From Tolypothrix sp. PCC 7910 (GTDB lineage: Bacteria; Cyanobacteriota; Cyanobacteriia; Cyanobacteriales; Nostocaceae), in assembly GCF_011769525.1 (NCBI RefSeq), contig NZ_CP050440.1, positions 7,069,501-7,133,500 on the forward strand: a stretch of DNA of 64,000 nucleotides. The letters are read 5' to 3'. The notes below the pieces were generated by a model. That model ran no database searches. It was not told where the DNA came from and saw only the letters and a program-made list of their open reading frames with translations. Of the stretch, positions 18,582 to 26,347 are shown piece by piece; position 1 is the first letter of the stretch; each line of letters begins with the position of its first letter. The position numbers and the translations under genes were made by a program.

Positions 18582-19289
18582 TTATGACTTTTCATTGTTG
18601 GGTAACTGTTGTGATGGTGTGTTATTTGCATCATCAAAAACCTGCACTTTCATTGCTGCTAGTTCAGCATCAATATCATTGGTAGATTCTAATGAAGCAA
18701 ATTTCTTTTGCAGATCATCGCCACCCAGTTGCACCATTGCTTCTGATTGGGCTTCTATTTGCAAAACTTTGTCTTCCATACGCTCAAATGCATTGAGGCT
18801 GCTGGTTGAGGAAACTCCGTTGAGCATTTCCTGGAGCTTTGTGGACGCTTCTGCGGAACGGGCGCGGGCAATAAACATATCTTTTTTGGTTTTGGCTTCA
18901 GATATTTTTAATTCCAGCGTCCGCATATCCTGTTTGAGTTTATCCACCACACCATTTTGCTCAGATCTTTGATTAGAGAGAGCCTTGGCAGTTTCTTGGT
19001 AAACTCGGCGTTTAGTGAGAGCTTCTTTTGCCAGGGTTTCGTTACCTTGTTGTAGAGCCAGTTGAGCGCGACGATACCATTCTTCTGCTGTAGACTCAGC
19101 CGCAGCAGCTTGTCGTTCGGTACGTTTTTGGATTGCGATCGCTTGTGCTACTCCCCGCCGGAGTTGCATTAAATTTTCTTGCATATCCAAGACGGTTTTT
19201 TCCAGAATCTGCTCTGGATCTTCCGTACTGCCGATCAAACTATTGAGGTTAGCGCGAAACACCCGCAGGATACGCTTCATCACTTCCAT
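18582..19289 (-). CDS. pspA: PspA-type phage shock protein (PspA/IM30 family)
   Basis: 235 residues, homologous along its length to the neighbouring Vipp1 but without the C-terminal Vipp1 tail; the end is NNTPSQQLPNNEKS, unstructured. The N-terminus MKRILRVFRANLNSLIGSTEDPEQ is an amphipathic helix and the rest is coiled coil. PspA guards the plasma membrane under stress. The start ATG at 19289 has GGAG seven bases in front. Cyanobacteria such as Synechocystis carry both proteins, at separate loci; here they are adjacent in the same orientation. Confidence 0.9.
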   Translation of the reverse strand: MEVMKRILRVFRANLNSLIGSTEDPEQILEKTVLDMQENLMQLRRGVAQAIAIQKRTERQAAAAESTAEEWYRRAQLALQQGNETLAKEALTKRRVYQETAKALSNQRSEQNGVVDKLKQDMRTLELKISEAKTKKDMFIARARSAEASTKLQEMLNGVSSTSSLNAFERMEDKVLQIEAQSEAMVQLGGDDLQKKFASLESTNDIDAELAAMKVQVFDDANNTPSQQLPNNEKS

Positions 19290-19519
19290 ATCGGCTCTCC
19301 ATTCATTGTGTACCAGTCAACCCAACTCCTTTGGCGAAATTTAAAAGTCAAAAAACTTTAATTTTAGGCTTTTGGATGATGTTGTAACTGAGTTCGCTGT
19401 TTGCTCTCCAGCTTTTTTGCAAGGTAGGGTATGGTATTTTTCTTTCCATCATGCTGTACTGGGCAGAAGCTAATTATTGATATTTACTTCATTATCGCCT
19501 AGATTTTCGACACTTATGG

Positions 19520-20812
19520 CTATTCCACTCTGGCTTGAATTCCCCGTTTTTGTAACATTTCCAGATGTTTTTGTACTTCTTTTTGAGTTTTAAAAGCACC
19601 TAGAAAAATCAACCTCTTATCAGTTGATAAATAAGCATCAGGAATTACTTGTCGTACCGAGGCAAAAGTCCTTTCATTTTGATTATCGATGACTACATGA
19701 TAAAACCCATCTGCTGAAGGTTTGGTCTGTGGATTTAGTACGACTGGGGCGGAGTTGACTGATGACGTAGGTGGATTGATGGGAGATGCAGGTTCTACCG
19801 TTTGTAATGGCGCTGCTGCTGTCGGATTTGCGGGTTGTGCTGCAGATAAGCCTGTGGGGGGTTGTACTGGTGGCGCGACTTTTTGTGCTGGGATCTGGTT
19901 AGGTAATGCTGCTGTATTTACTTGGCCTTTGGGTGTTAAGCCAACAATATCATTAGGATCTTTGACTTCGGGAAACTCTTTAGCCGCCAAATTAGGATAC
20001 TTGGGTATGGGTGTGAGTAATGTTTCCGGTTGCGTTTGGATATTAGCCACTACGTTTGTAGTATTGTCCGCTGGTTCGGAAGATTTACCATTAAACACAT
20101 TACTCAGCTTTAACTGTGTCAAGCTTTTAGGATTAAACACCACATAGCCTAGAGTTAAACTTGCTAGTAATAGCAGCAACATTGAACCTATACCCAAAGG
20201 TGAAAGTATTCCGTCATTAGAACTGCTGTTGGGTCTTTTCGCTGGCGATTCTTCGTCTGTAACGCTACGCAACAGCGCTTCACTAGATTCTAAGTAGTTA
20301 TCAGGTTCGATAGGCGTATCATCTGGCTGTAAAAGAGTATCACCCTCATCAGGCTGTCCTGTACGTACTATGCTGCTGGCAGGGGTTGGTGGGGTTGATG
20401 GCGTTGGTGGGATTGGTGGGATTGATGGCGGTGGTGGCGGTGGTGGAGTTAACGTTGTTGCCACCTCTGGAGTTGAGGGTAACTGGAGATGATCTAGTTC
20501 CTCAAACTGTACTGTATCTGTTGCTGCTTCTATCTGAGGATCTGGCATTACAGGCGCAGGTGGCGTGGGGAGTTTAATTTCTCCTGTCTGAGATTGTTCT
20601 AGAATTGCTGCTGCGATCGCTTGGGGTGAACTGCCAATATAACTAACTACACGAGGATTTGCTAATCTCGAGGTATCGCGTGTGCGTCTATACCGCGCTA
20701 ATTCTTGATCTAACTGGACTTCTAAGCTTGCCAATGCCGCTGCTAGCGGTGGCTTCAGCCCAGGTATTTTAGAAGATTGAGTACGGGAATCTATTGGTAA
20801 ATTTTGACTCAT
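19520..20812 (-). CDS. Membrane protein with proline-rich region and C-terminal SPOR-like domain
   Basis: 430 residues. The first 70 residues include a helical region (PLAAALASLEVQLDQELARYRR). A proline-rich linker (about 105-145, PPPPPPPSIPPIPPTPS), a single transmembrane helix (about 208-230, GIGSMLLLLLASLTLGYVVF) and another Pro/Thr-rich segment follow. The final 65 residues (FYHVVIDNQNERTFASVRQV... LIFLGAFKTQKEVQKHLEML) have the fold pattern of a SPOR peptidoglycan-binding domain. By topology the N-terminus is cytoplasmic and the SPOR-like part periplasmic. The ATG at 20812 has GGAG in front. I know no named function; septal or cell-wall localisation is an inference. Confidence 0.75.
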   Translation of the reverse strand: MSQNLPIDSRTQSSKIPGLKPPLAAALASLEVQLDQELARYRRTRDTSRLANPRVVSYIGSSPQAIAAAILEQSQTGEIKLPTPPAPVMPDPQIEAATDTVQFEELDHLQLPSTPEVATTLTPPPPPPPSIPPIPPTPSTPPTPASSIVRTGQPDEGDTLLQPDDTPIEPDNYLESSEALLRSVTDEESPAKRPNSSSNDGILSPLGIGSMLLLLLASLTLGYVVFNPKSLTQLKLSNVFNGKSSEPADNTTNVVANIQTQPETLLTPIPKYPNLAAKEFPEVKDPNDIVGLTPKGQVNTAALPNQIPAQKVAPPVQPPTGLSAAQPANPTAAAPLQTVEPASPINPPTSSVNSAPVVLNPQTKPSADGFYHVVIDNQNERTFASVRQVIPDAYLSTDKRLIFLGAFKTQKEVQKHLEMLQKRGIQARVE

Positions 20813-20824
20813 GGCCTGCTCCAT

Positions 20825-21538
20825 AAATTTTGATAATTGAATTGCCGCCTTGCCATCACGGTCAATTTATCAATCATAATTAGGACAACTGTAAAGACGT
20901 TGTGACAGTGGTACACTAGCCGTCACAACACAGGGAAGTCTTGCAATGGACTGGCTCATTTTTTCAGCATCCTGAATGAATTGTTCTAGTATAGACTCGA
21001 GAAACAAACTCAATCATGGCTTATGTAACTGACCCAGATCTGTTTGCTAAGGGGGTCAACAGCAACTCAAGCATATTAAAACTGGTTTTCAACTTCTTAT
21101 CAGCGAAAATACATTTAATTTGTATATTAAATTTTATCAATCTCTTGTGGGACAGCATCTTGCCCGCCGCCCTGAGGATGTAACTTGAAAATAAGGCAGG
21201 AGGCAGGAGGCAGGATTAATATTCCGTCCTGTGCCAAAACAGGGGCGTGAATGACTAATTTGAATGTTAATGAGCTTATCTGAAAAAGACGCGATCGCTA
21301 CACTTAACGTCTTCTCTACAACAAAGCCCTAATTTGCAAGCTCCCATAACCATCCTAAGAGTGAAATCAAATAACAACTTTAGGTGGTAACTAAAAAAAT
21401 TATTAATAGATAACATAGTTTAACTAATGCCTGAGCAAATAATTACGAATTACGAATTATTTTGAAATTATCTGTTGCCAATGCTAGGTAATAGATTGCC
21501 ATCGCTCAAAAAGCAGTACTAACTAGCGGAGGATCATC
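20825..21538. other. Intergenic region with inverted repeat GTTGTGAC-15-GTCACAAC
   Basis: A perfect 8-bp inverted repeat (20899-20906 and 20922-20929) lies 87-117 bases upstream of the SPOR-like gene, an operator candidate. A 55-codon open frame on the plus strand at 21016-21183 (starting MAYVTDPDLFAKG) has no convincing ribosome site or known match and is not called. The AAGACGCGATCGC tract and AATTACGAATTACGAATT repeat follow. Confidence 0.45.
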
Positions 21539-22069
21539 ATGAAAGCAGAAGACCTTCTTTCTAACTATGCCGCAGGCACAAGAGATTTTACTGCAGTCAA
21601 CCTCAGCGAAGCCAATTTGAGAGAAGCCAATCTGAGTGGGGCAATTTTAGATAGAGCAATTTTAGATGGTGCGAATCTTAGCCATGCAAATTTAAGCCAA
21701 ACTAGCCTGATTGAGGCAGATCTCAACGGTGCAAATTTGAGTGATGCTGACCTCACAGGGAGTAATCTCACTGGAGCTATCTTAGATGGCGCTATTTTAG
21801 ATGGTGCTGTTTTAGATAGTGCTAATTTGACTCAGGCTGATTTAACTGTTGCCAAGCTAATTGAAGCTAATCTGAATGAGGCGGAGTTACATGAAGCAAC
21901 TTTGGTAGCTGCAAATCTAGATAAAGCCGATTTAAGTGGCGCAGACTTAACCGTAGCTGACCTCAGCCAGGCGAATCTTGCTCAAGCAGACTTAAACCAA
22001 GCCAACTTAAACGGCGCAAATTTAGAGCAAGCTAATTTGGAAGGGACAATTTTGGATGAGAATGGTTGA
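21539..22069 (+). CDS. Pentapeptide-repeat protein (176 residues)
   Basis: From residue 17 to the end the protein consists of A(D/N)LxX pentapeptides (LSEANLREANLSGAILDRAI...), about 30 consecutive units, enough for a right-handed quadrilateral beta-helix of some seven coils. There is no signal peptide or other domain; the first 16 residues (MKAEDLLSNYAAGTRD) are the usual short cap of cyanobacterial members. A strong Shine-Dalgarno sequence (GGAGGATCATC) precedes the ATG. Function is unknown for most members, although some mimic DNA or bind partners. Single gene, flanked by repeats. Confidence 0.92.
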   Translation: MKAEDLLSNYAAGTRDFTAVNLSEANLREANLSGAILDRAILDGANLSHANLSQTSLIEADLNGANLSDADLTGSNLTGAILDGAILDGAVLDSANLTQADLTVAKLIEANLNEAELHEATLVAANLDKADLSGADLTVADLSQANLAQADLNQANLNGANLEQANLEGTILDENG

Positions 22070-22074
22070 ATTTG

Positions 22075-22190
22075 TCATTTGTCATTTGTCATTGGTAATG
22101 GGAATTTATCCCTTTGTCTACCTCATCTCCCTAATCCCTAATCCCCAATCCCTAATCCCCAATCCCCAATCCCCAATCCCCACAACAAAG
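22075..22190. repeat. Short-sequence repeats (GTCATTT, CCCTAAT/CCCCAAT heptamers)
   Basis: Two to three GTCATTT copies at 22075-22095 and about ten CCCxAAT units at 22126-22183 just behind the pentapeptide gene. Confidence 0.85.
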
Positions 22191-22302
22191 AGAATCCAGG
22201 GAGACAAGGGAGAGACTTCTGCCATAATTCTCCCTTGTCTTCCTTATTCACCGCTGTTGTGACAAACTGATTTCAATTAAAAATCAAAAATTAATTTCTG
22301 AT

Positions 22303-22827
22303 TTATCTGCCCATATAACGACTAGCCATTTTGATAGCGTCAGAAATATCGACATCGCCATCATTATCAGAATCCAGGAAACTGCTGAGTACTGGATTTC
22401 CCCCAGCTTGGAAACCTTGGGTGTTGGCTCCAGATTGTAAGAAGTTCAGCACCACAGGCACAATTTGGGGTAGCAATTGTTGAATCATCCCAGCATCCAA
22501 GCCAGTGCGTTGAGCAGCAAATTCCGCAACTTGTTGCTGTAACGCAGGAGAAAATATGGAATTAACTGCTGCGGAATTAGGCGAAGTCCCTGCAAATTCA
22601 TTGACTACAGATTGCACAGCTTCATTACCTTCTGTGGCTTGCTTTTCTTGTAAAGCCGATCGCACTTGACCACCTACAACCGACAACAGTGATTGAATTG
22701 TAGAAGCATCTGCACCAGTGCTATTACTCAATTGATCTACAGTGCTAATAATACTTCCCAATTGTCCCAAACTGCCTTGCTGATTAGGATTGGCGACAGC
22801 ACCAAGAATTTGATCAAAAAGTCCCAT
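22303..22827 (-). CDS. DUF937-like (YidB-like) protein with C-terminal calcium-loop motif
   Basis: 174 residues. The N-terminal 145 residues are alanine- and glutamine-rich helices of the DUF937 type (MGLFDQILGAVANPNQQGSLGQLGSIISTV..., LLPQIVPVVLNFLQSGA). The last 25 residues hold DSDNDGDVDISDAIKMAS, an EF-hand or dockerin-like loop with ligands at positions 1, 3, 5 and 12, so calcium binding is likely. A TTCTCC/GGAGAAAA site lies in front of the ATG. No signal peptide. Function unknown; the calcium loop fused to DUF937 is the notable trait. Confidence 0.82.
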   Translation of the reverse strand: MGLFDQILGAVANPNQQGSLGQLGSIISTVDQLSNSTGADASTIQSLLSVVGGQVRSALQEKQATEGNEAVQSVVNEFAGTSPNSAAVNSIFSPALQQQVAEFAAQRTGLDAGMIQQLLPQIVPVVLNFLQSGANTQGFQAGGNPVLSSFLDSDNDGDVDISDAIKMASRYMGR

Positions 22828-23471
22828 AAGTTTTTTCTCCTTATGTTAGTCTCAGAATCAGTGGTTGATGGCACATCGTCTTCGATGAATCATCCCTACA
22901 AGCATCTTAGAGGAAAACTGCAGAGACATCAGTTGCTAGCCTAAATAATTAGTAATAAAGGCTGCGATTTTAGTAACGAATATCGCAATAGAACTCAGAT
23001 ATTTATAAGTAAAATAAGCATAAATAAATACGTTTGATTAATAAAATATTTCTGTTGACAAAGAAAATTGAACAGAAAAATAGGTGTATCTGAACTTTAT
23101 TGAGACATAAATAAGTATTTTTTATAGGCTAAAAAAGTAGTTTTTTATTCGGATATTTCATTGAAATTGCTATCACAACAGTATTAATCACCTCAACCTT
23201 GAAGCTTCGCAGGAAATTGATTGTAAAAATAGAAAGTTGTAAAAGTAAATTGAATTAATAATTAAAATTATAAGAAGTGTAAATAGATTTATGTACAGAT
23301 AAATACGTAGATTCATGTAGTGATTTTTAAAGCTTATATAAAGAATCAATCTATTATTGCAAAGATAGCCTCAAGGTTCCTGATGTCGTGAATATCACGT
23401 GCTAAATGTTACTAGGAATTTGGATCTTGTTTCAGCACCAGTAAGATTTATTACAAAAATGGGAATGAAAA
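22828..23471. other. AT-rich intergenic region
   Basis: Nothing supportable in 640 bases. It is strongly AT-rich and probably contains the promoters of the two divergent genes. Confidence 0.5.
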
Positions 23472-23687
23472 ATGGCACAATCTAATTACGATAACTTCCA
23501 GATTGGTGATAACTTTGAAATAGATGATGTTAATAAACTTAGACAAAATCTATTTACTATTAAGCAGCTAATAGATAATAACTCTGACTTAGCAGATGAT
23601 TATAAAGAAACTGTCTGTCATATTCTCAGTTGTCATCCTGATTTGAGATATGAATTTCAATATCTTTGGAATCGTTGTGGATGCTGA
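23472..23687 (+). CDS. Small hypothetical protein (71 residues)
   Basis: MAQSNYDNFQIGDNFEIDDV... is acidic, helical in the middle (KLRQNLFTIKQLIDNNSDLADDY) and ends with two cysteines (RCGC); it has four cysteines in total (CHILSC, RCGC). No family is recognised. Support for a real gene comes from its position alone between two long non-coding stretches, a normal codon pattern for the region, and a strong stem-loop that starts two bases after the stop. The ATG is preceded by GGGAATGAAAA, a weak ribosome site. Confidence 0.55.
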   Translation: MAQSNYDNFQIGDNFEIDDVNKLRQNLFTIKQLIDNNSDLADDYKETVCHILSCHPDLRYEFQYLWNRCGC

Positions 23688-23729
23688 TAAAGAAGATAAA
23701 CAATTGAGGAGCAATGTTTATCTTCTTTA
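23688..23729 (+). terminator. Terminator of the 71-residue gene
   Basis: AAAGAAGATAAACA (23689-23702) pairs exactly with TGTTTATCTTCTTT (23715-23728), with further pairing in the loop, followed by AATTTAG. The stem begins right at the stop codon. Confidence 0.7.
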
Positions 23730-23779
23730 ATTTAGTAAGATTACATGCTTACCATTTTTCACTATTCTTTAAGGGAAGA

Positions 23780-23815
23780 AAGATAATAAAGCTTTTTTCC
23801 CTTAAAATATATTAA
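23780..23815. terminator. Second hairpin, TTTAAGGGAA type
   Basis: TTTAAGGGAAGAAAG at about 23769-23783 pairs with CTTTTTTCCCTTAAA at about 23792-23806 with one G-U pair. It may be a back-up terminator for either strand. Confidence 0.45.
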
Positions 23816-23953
23816 TAGGACTTACGCAAGTGTCACATTTTTTTGTTTAGGCTCTCCAGGGTCAAGAGTAAAAAGTCCAAAAAAACTAAATTTTTGACCA
23901 TTAACTCTTGACTCTTAAACCACAAAATAGGTGTACCAGTTGCATAAGTCCTA
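23816..23953. mobile_element. MITE-like element with TAGGACTTACGCAA ends, family 3 (138 bp)
   Basis: Left end TAGGACTTACGCAA (23816-23829), right end TTGCATAAGTCCTA (23940-23953), the same sequence inverted with one mismatch. The interior holds another inverted pair, GGTCAAGAGT and ACTCTTGAC. A direct repeat ATTAA lies on both sides (23811-23815, 23954-23958), as a target duplication would. GGACTTACGCA-like ends are familiar from cyanobacterial insertion sequences, so this is probably a non-autonomous derivative. Confidence 0.75.
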
Positions 23954-24150
23954 ATTAATTATTTTTCTGCTATATAAGGGTCATACTTGATTTATAAAAC
24001 AAGCTAGTACAAAGCGGCGGAAATAAGGGTATCATCAGAAATAGCCAAAAATATTGCAGTATTAAGTATTCTTTCTTTTGAGTTTTGCCTTTTATATTTA
24101 TTCTCCTACGGATGCAAATCTTTTCTGGAATTACTGCGGATTTCCATGCA

Positions 24151-25809
24151 TTATTTTTTTATTTTTTCAATCTCAATTCCTAAAAGAAATAAATATCCCT
24201 GCAATCTTTGCAATGCTTCATAAGATAAATTTCCTGATTCAGAACTTACCAATTTAGGAATCACCTCTTCTCGAATTTCATTAAGCACATCTAAATATAT
24301 AAATTGAGGCATTTTCAAAACAATTACATCAGCAACAACGGGCTGCGTATGTGTAGACAGACTTTCGACTACAACATTTAAGCAGTTACCAATATCTTCA
24401 GCAAGTTGAGAAATTTTATCCTGTGTTTCTAGCAAACCTCCTAATTGATGCATCTCTGGATACTTATTTAGAAAACTTCTAATTCCTAAATCTGTTAGAT
24501 TGATGTATTTAGGTTTTAACCATTCACTGGCGAGGATATCAAATTCCTTTCGCCTTTGAACTTTCTTTTGCCCCTCTTCTCTATTATCGTGAAGATTCTG
24601 TAACTCCTTTCTTAGTTCTTCTTCTACTTCTTTTTTAGGAGAAACTTTAGCCTTTAACCATTGTGTAACTACTTCACTGATAATTGATTCTAATTCAATG
24701 CTATCTTTTGTTGATAAAGTTGGACTATTATTGATCAATTCAAGTGCCGTATTAATTTTTTGTTGCAATTCTATTATTTGTTGGTGTTTATTTGGTTCGG
24801 ACATCATAAATAATTTTGTTAATGATAGCAATAAATTATCTGTTAAAATTGTTTTGTTTGATTCTATAATATTTAATTTATCATCAACTTCTTCCCTAAG
24901 GAATAATTCACCTAGTTCAGGCGCAAAATCTTTTGAATATTTAGCTTTTTGCCAATTTTTAGCTTTTTGAATTTGATTGATATTCAAGTTTTTAGCACCC
25001 ACAAATATTGCATTTTCTATATTAGCACCGCTGAGATTTGCTCTCCATAAATCGGCACCTCGAAAATCCGCACCTGATAAATCAGCTTCTTGCAGTTGAG
25101 CATTTTCTAAAAGTACTCTTTGCATATTTGCTCCCTTAAGTATTGCACCCTGAAGCTCAGCTTTATCTAAGTTAGCTTCTTCTAACTTGGCTCGACGTAA
25201 ATTTGCATTTTGTAATTTTGCTTCTTTTAAATTAGCCTGTCTTAGGTTAGACTCTTGAAGATTAGCTTTTATTAAGTTACTGCGTTGGAGTAAGCTACCT
25301 TGAAGATTTGCTTTTTCTAGAACAGCTCCTTGCAGGTTAATCTCCATCAAATCTGCGTTTTCTGCATCTAAACCTTTTAAGGAAACTTTATCTTCATATA
25401 GTTCCTTAAGTGCTAGAATTCTAGCTCCACTTGTCTCCGATTCTCTAGAACCATCTATCAAGCTCCATGCCTCACGATATGCCCTTTTTTTACGTTCAAA
25501 TGTATCTAAAATAAATAAGAAAGCAATAAAAACTACACTAAAATTCTGAATTTGCTGCAATAATTTTGAATTACCTAGTCTACAAATAAAATTTTCAATT
25601 TCTACCTTTCCTTGCTGACAAACTAGTTCTCCTTTTTCATTCTTTGTTTGTGGTTCCCAATAAGGAATCCCAATGAATATAGTAGAAGTAAATACAAAAG
25701 CAATCAGTATTTGACAAAATCCTTGAATAGTGCTTCTTCTGGTCAACACTGGTAACAGAGAATTTTTAATTTTTGACCATTTTAATGATTGAGTCATAGG
25801 TAAAAGCAT
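24151..25809 (-). CDS. Two-TM pentapeptide-repeat protein with long helical C-terminus
   Basis: 552 residues. Two hydrophobic segments lie at about 31-50 (GFCQILIAFVFTSTIFIGIP) and 87-105 (NFSVVFIAFLFILDTF), with a short loop carrying Cys64 and Cys75. From about 140 to 275 there are some 27 A(N/D)LxX pentapeptides. The remaining 270 residues are charged helical sequence without a recognised domain. Topology suggests two membrane passes with the repeat solenoid and the helical tail in the cytoplasm. It resembles a membrane-tethered adaptor. ATG codons at 25809 and 25797 are both possible starts. No operon partner. Confidence 0.8.
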   Translation of the reverse strand: MLLPMTQSLKWSKIKNSLLPVLTRRSTIQGFCQILIAFVFTSTIFIGIPYWEPQTKNEKGELVCQQGKVEIENFICRLGNSKLLQQIQNFSVVFIAFLFILDTFERKKRAYREAWSLIDGSRESETSGARILALKELYEDKVSLKGLDAENADLMEINLQGAVLEKANLQGSLLQRSNLIKANLQESNLRQANLKEAKLQNANLRRAKLEEANLDKAELQGAILKGANMQRVLLENAQLQEADLSGADFRGADLWRANLSGANIENAIFVGAKNLNINQIQKAKNWQKAKYSKDFAPELGELFLREEVDDKLNIIESNKTILTDNLLLSLTKLFMMSEPNKHQQIIELQQKINTALELINNSPTLSTKDSIELESIISEVVTQWLKAKVSPKKEVEEELRKELQNLHDNREEGQKKVQRRKEFDILASEWLKPKYINLTDLGIRSFLNKYPEMHQLGGLLETQDKISQLAEDIGNCLNVVVESLSTHTQPVVADVIVLKMPQFIYLDVLNEIREEVIPKLVSSESGNLSYEALQRLQGYLFLLGIEIEKIKK

Positions 25810-26347
25810 CCTGGGTAAAGTATGTTAATTATCATATATATGTACGGATATAGTATTGACTAATTTTACAAAAATACCCAATTAGACCTGAAGTGAATTA
25901 CAAACTGCTCTTTCCCCATATAGGTGTCAAGACTTTTGAGAAATCGTTGTTTTGAAACTATCTACGAAATTACAAGGTTTTGGGCACTCATTTCACATTA
26001 GATGTAAATTGCCTATCGACTCAAAAAACATGAGGCATCATATAAAAGAGGTAAGTCAGAACTCTGCCTTGGTTCAATGGTAATGGCTGAAGTTTGTTCT
26101 AACTCCTCAGTAATGACTTTTAATAGCAAATTTATTAGAGATTGAACACGCACTCTTGTCATACGAATGCGAGAGAGATAAGTTACCCGCTATATTAAGT
26201 ACCAATCAAGTACTGAGATAGCGATCGCACTCAACCCCATCTTCAAAAATGCGATCGCACTTTGCTATTGTCGGTGTTTTCCACAGGGATTTGGGCACTA
26301 TATGGCCAGCCTTTGTTGCAATATGATGCCAGACTCTTGCTCAAATC
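25810..26347. other. Divergent intergenic region
   Basis: No gene. AT-rich, with two HIP1 sites at about 26220-26260 in a short direct repeat (GCGATCGCACT twice). It must hold the promoters of the pentapeptide gene and the histidine kinase. Confidence 0.45.

Noticed and set aside
21016-21183. 55-codon open frame MAYVTDPDLFAKG...
   Set aside because: No ribosome site, no family recognised; hydrophobic C-terminus may be chance. Could be a remnant.
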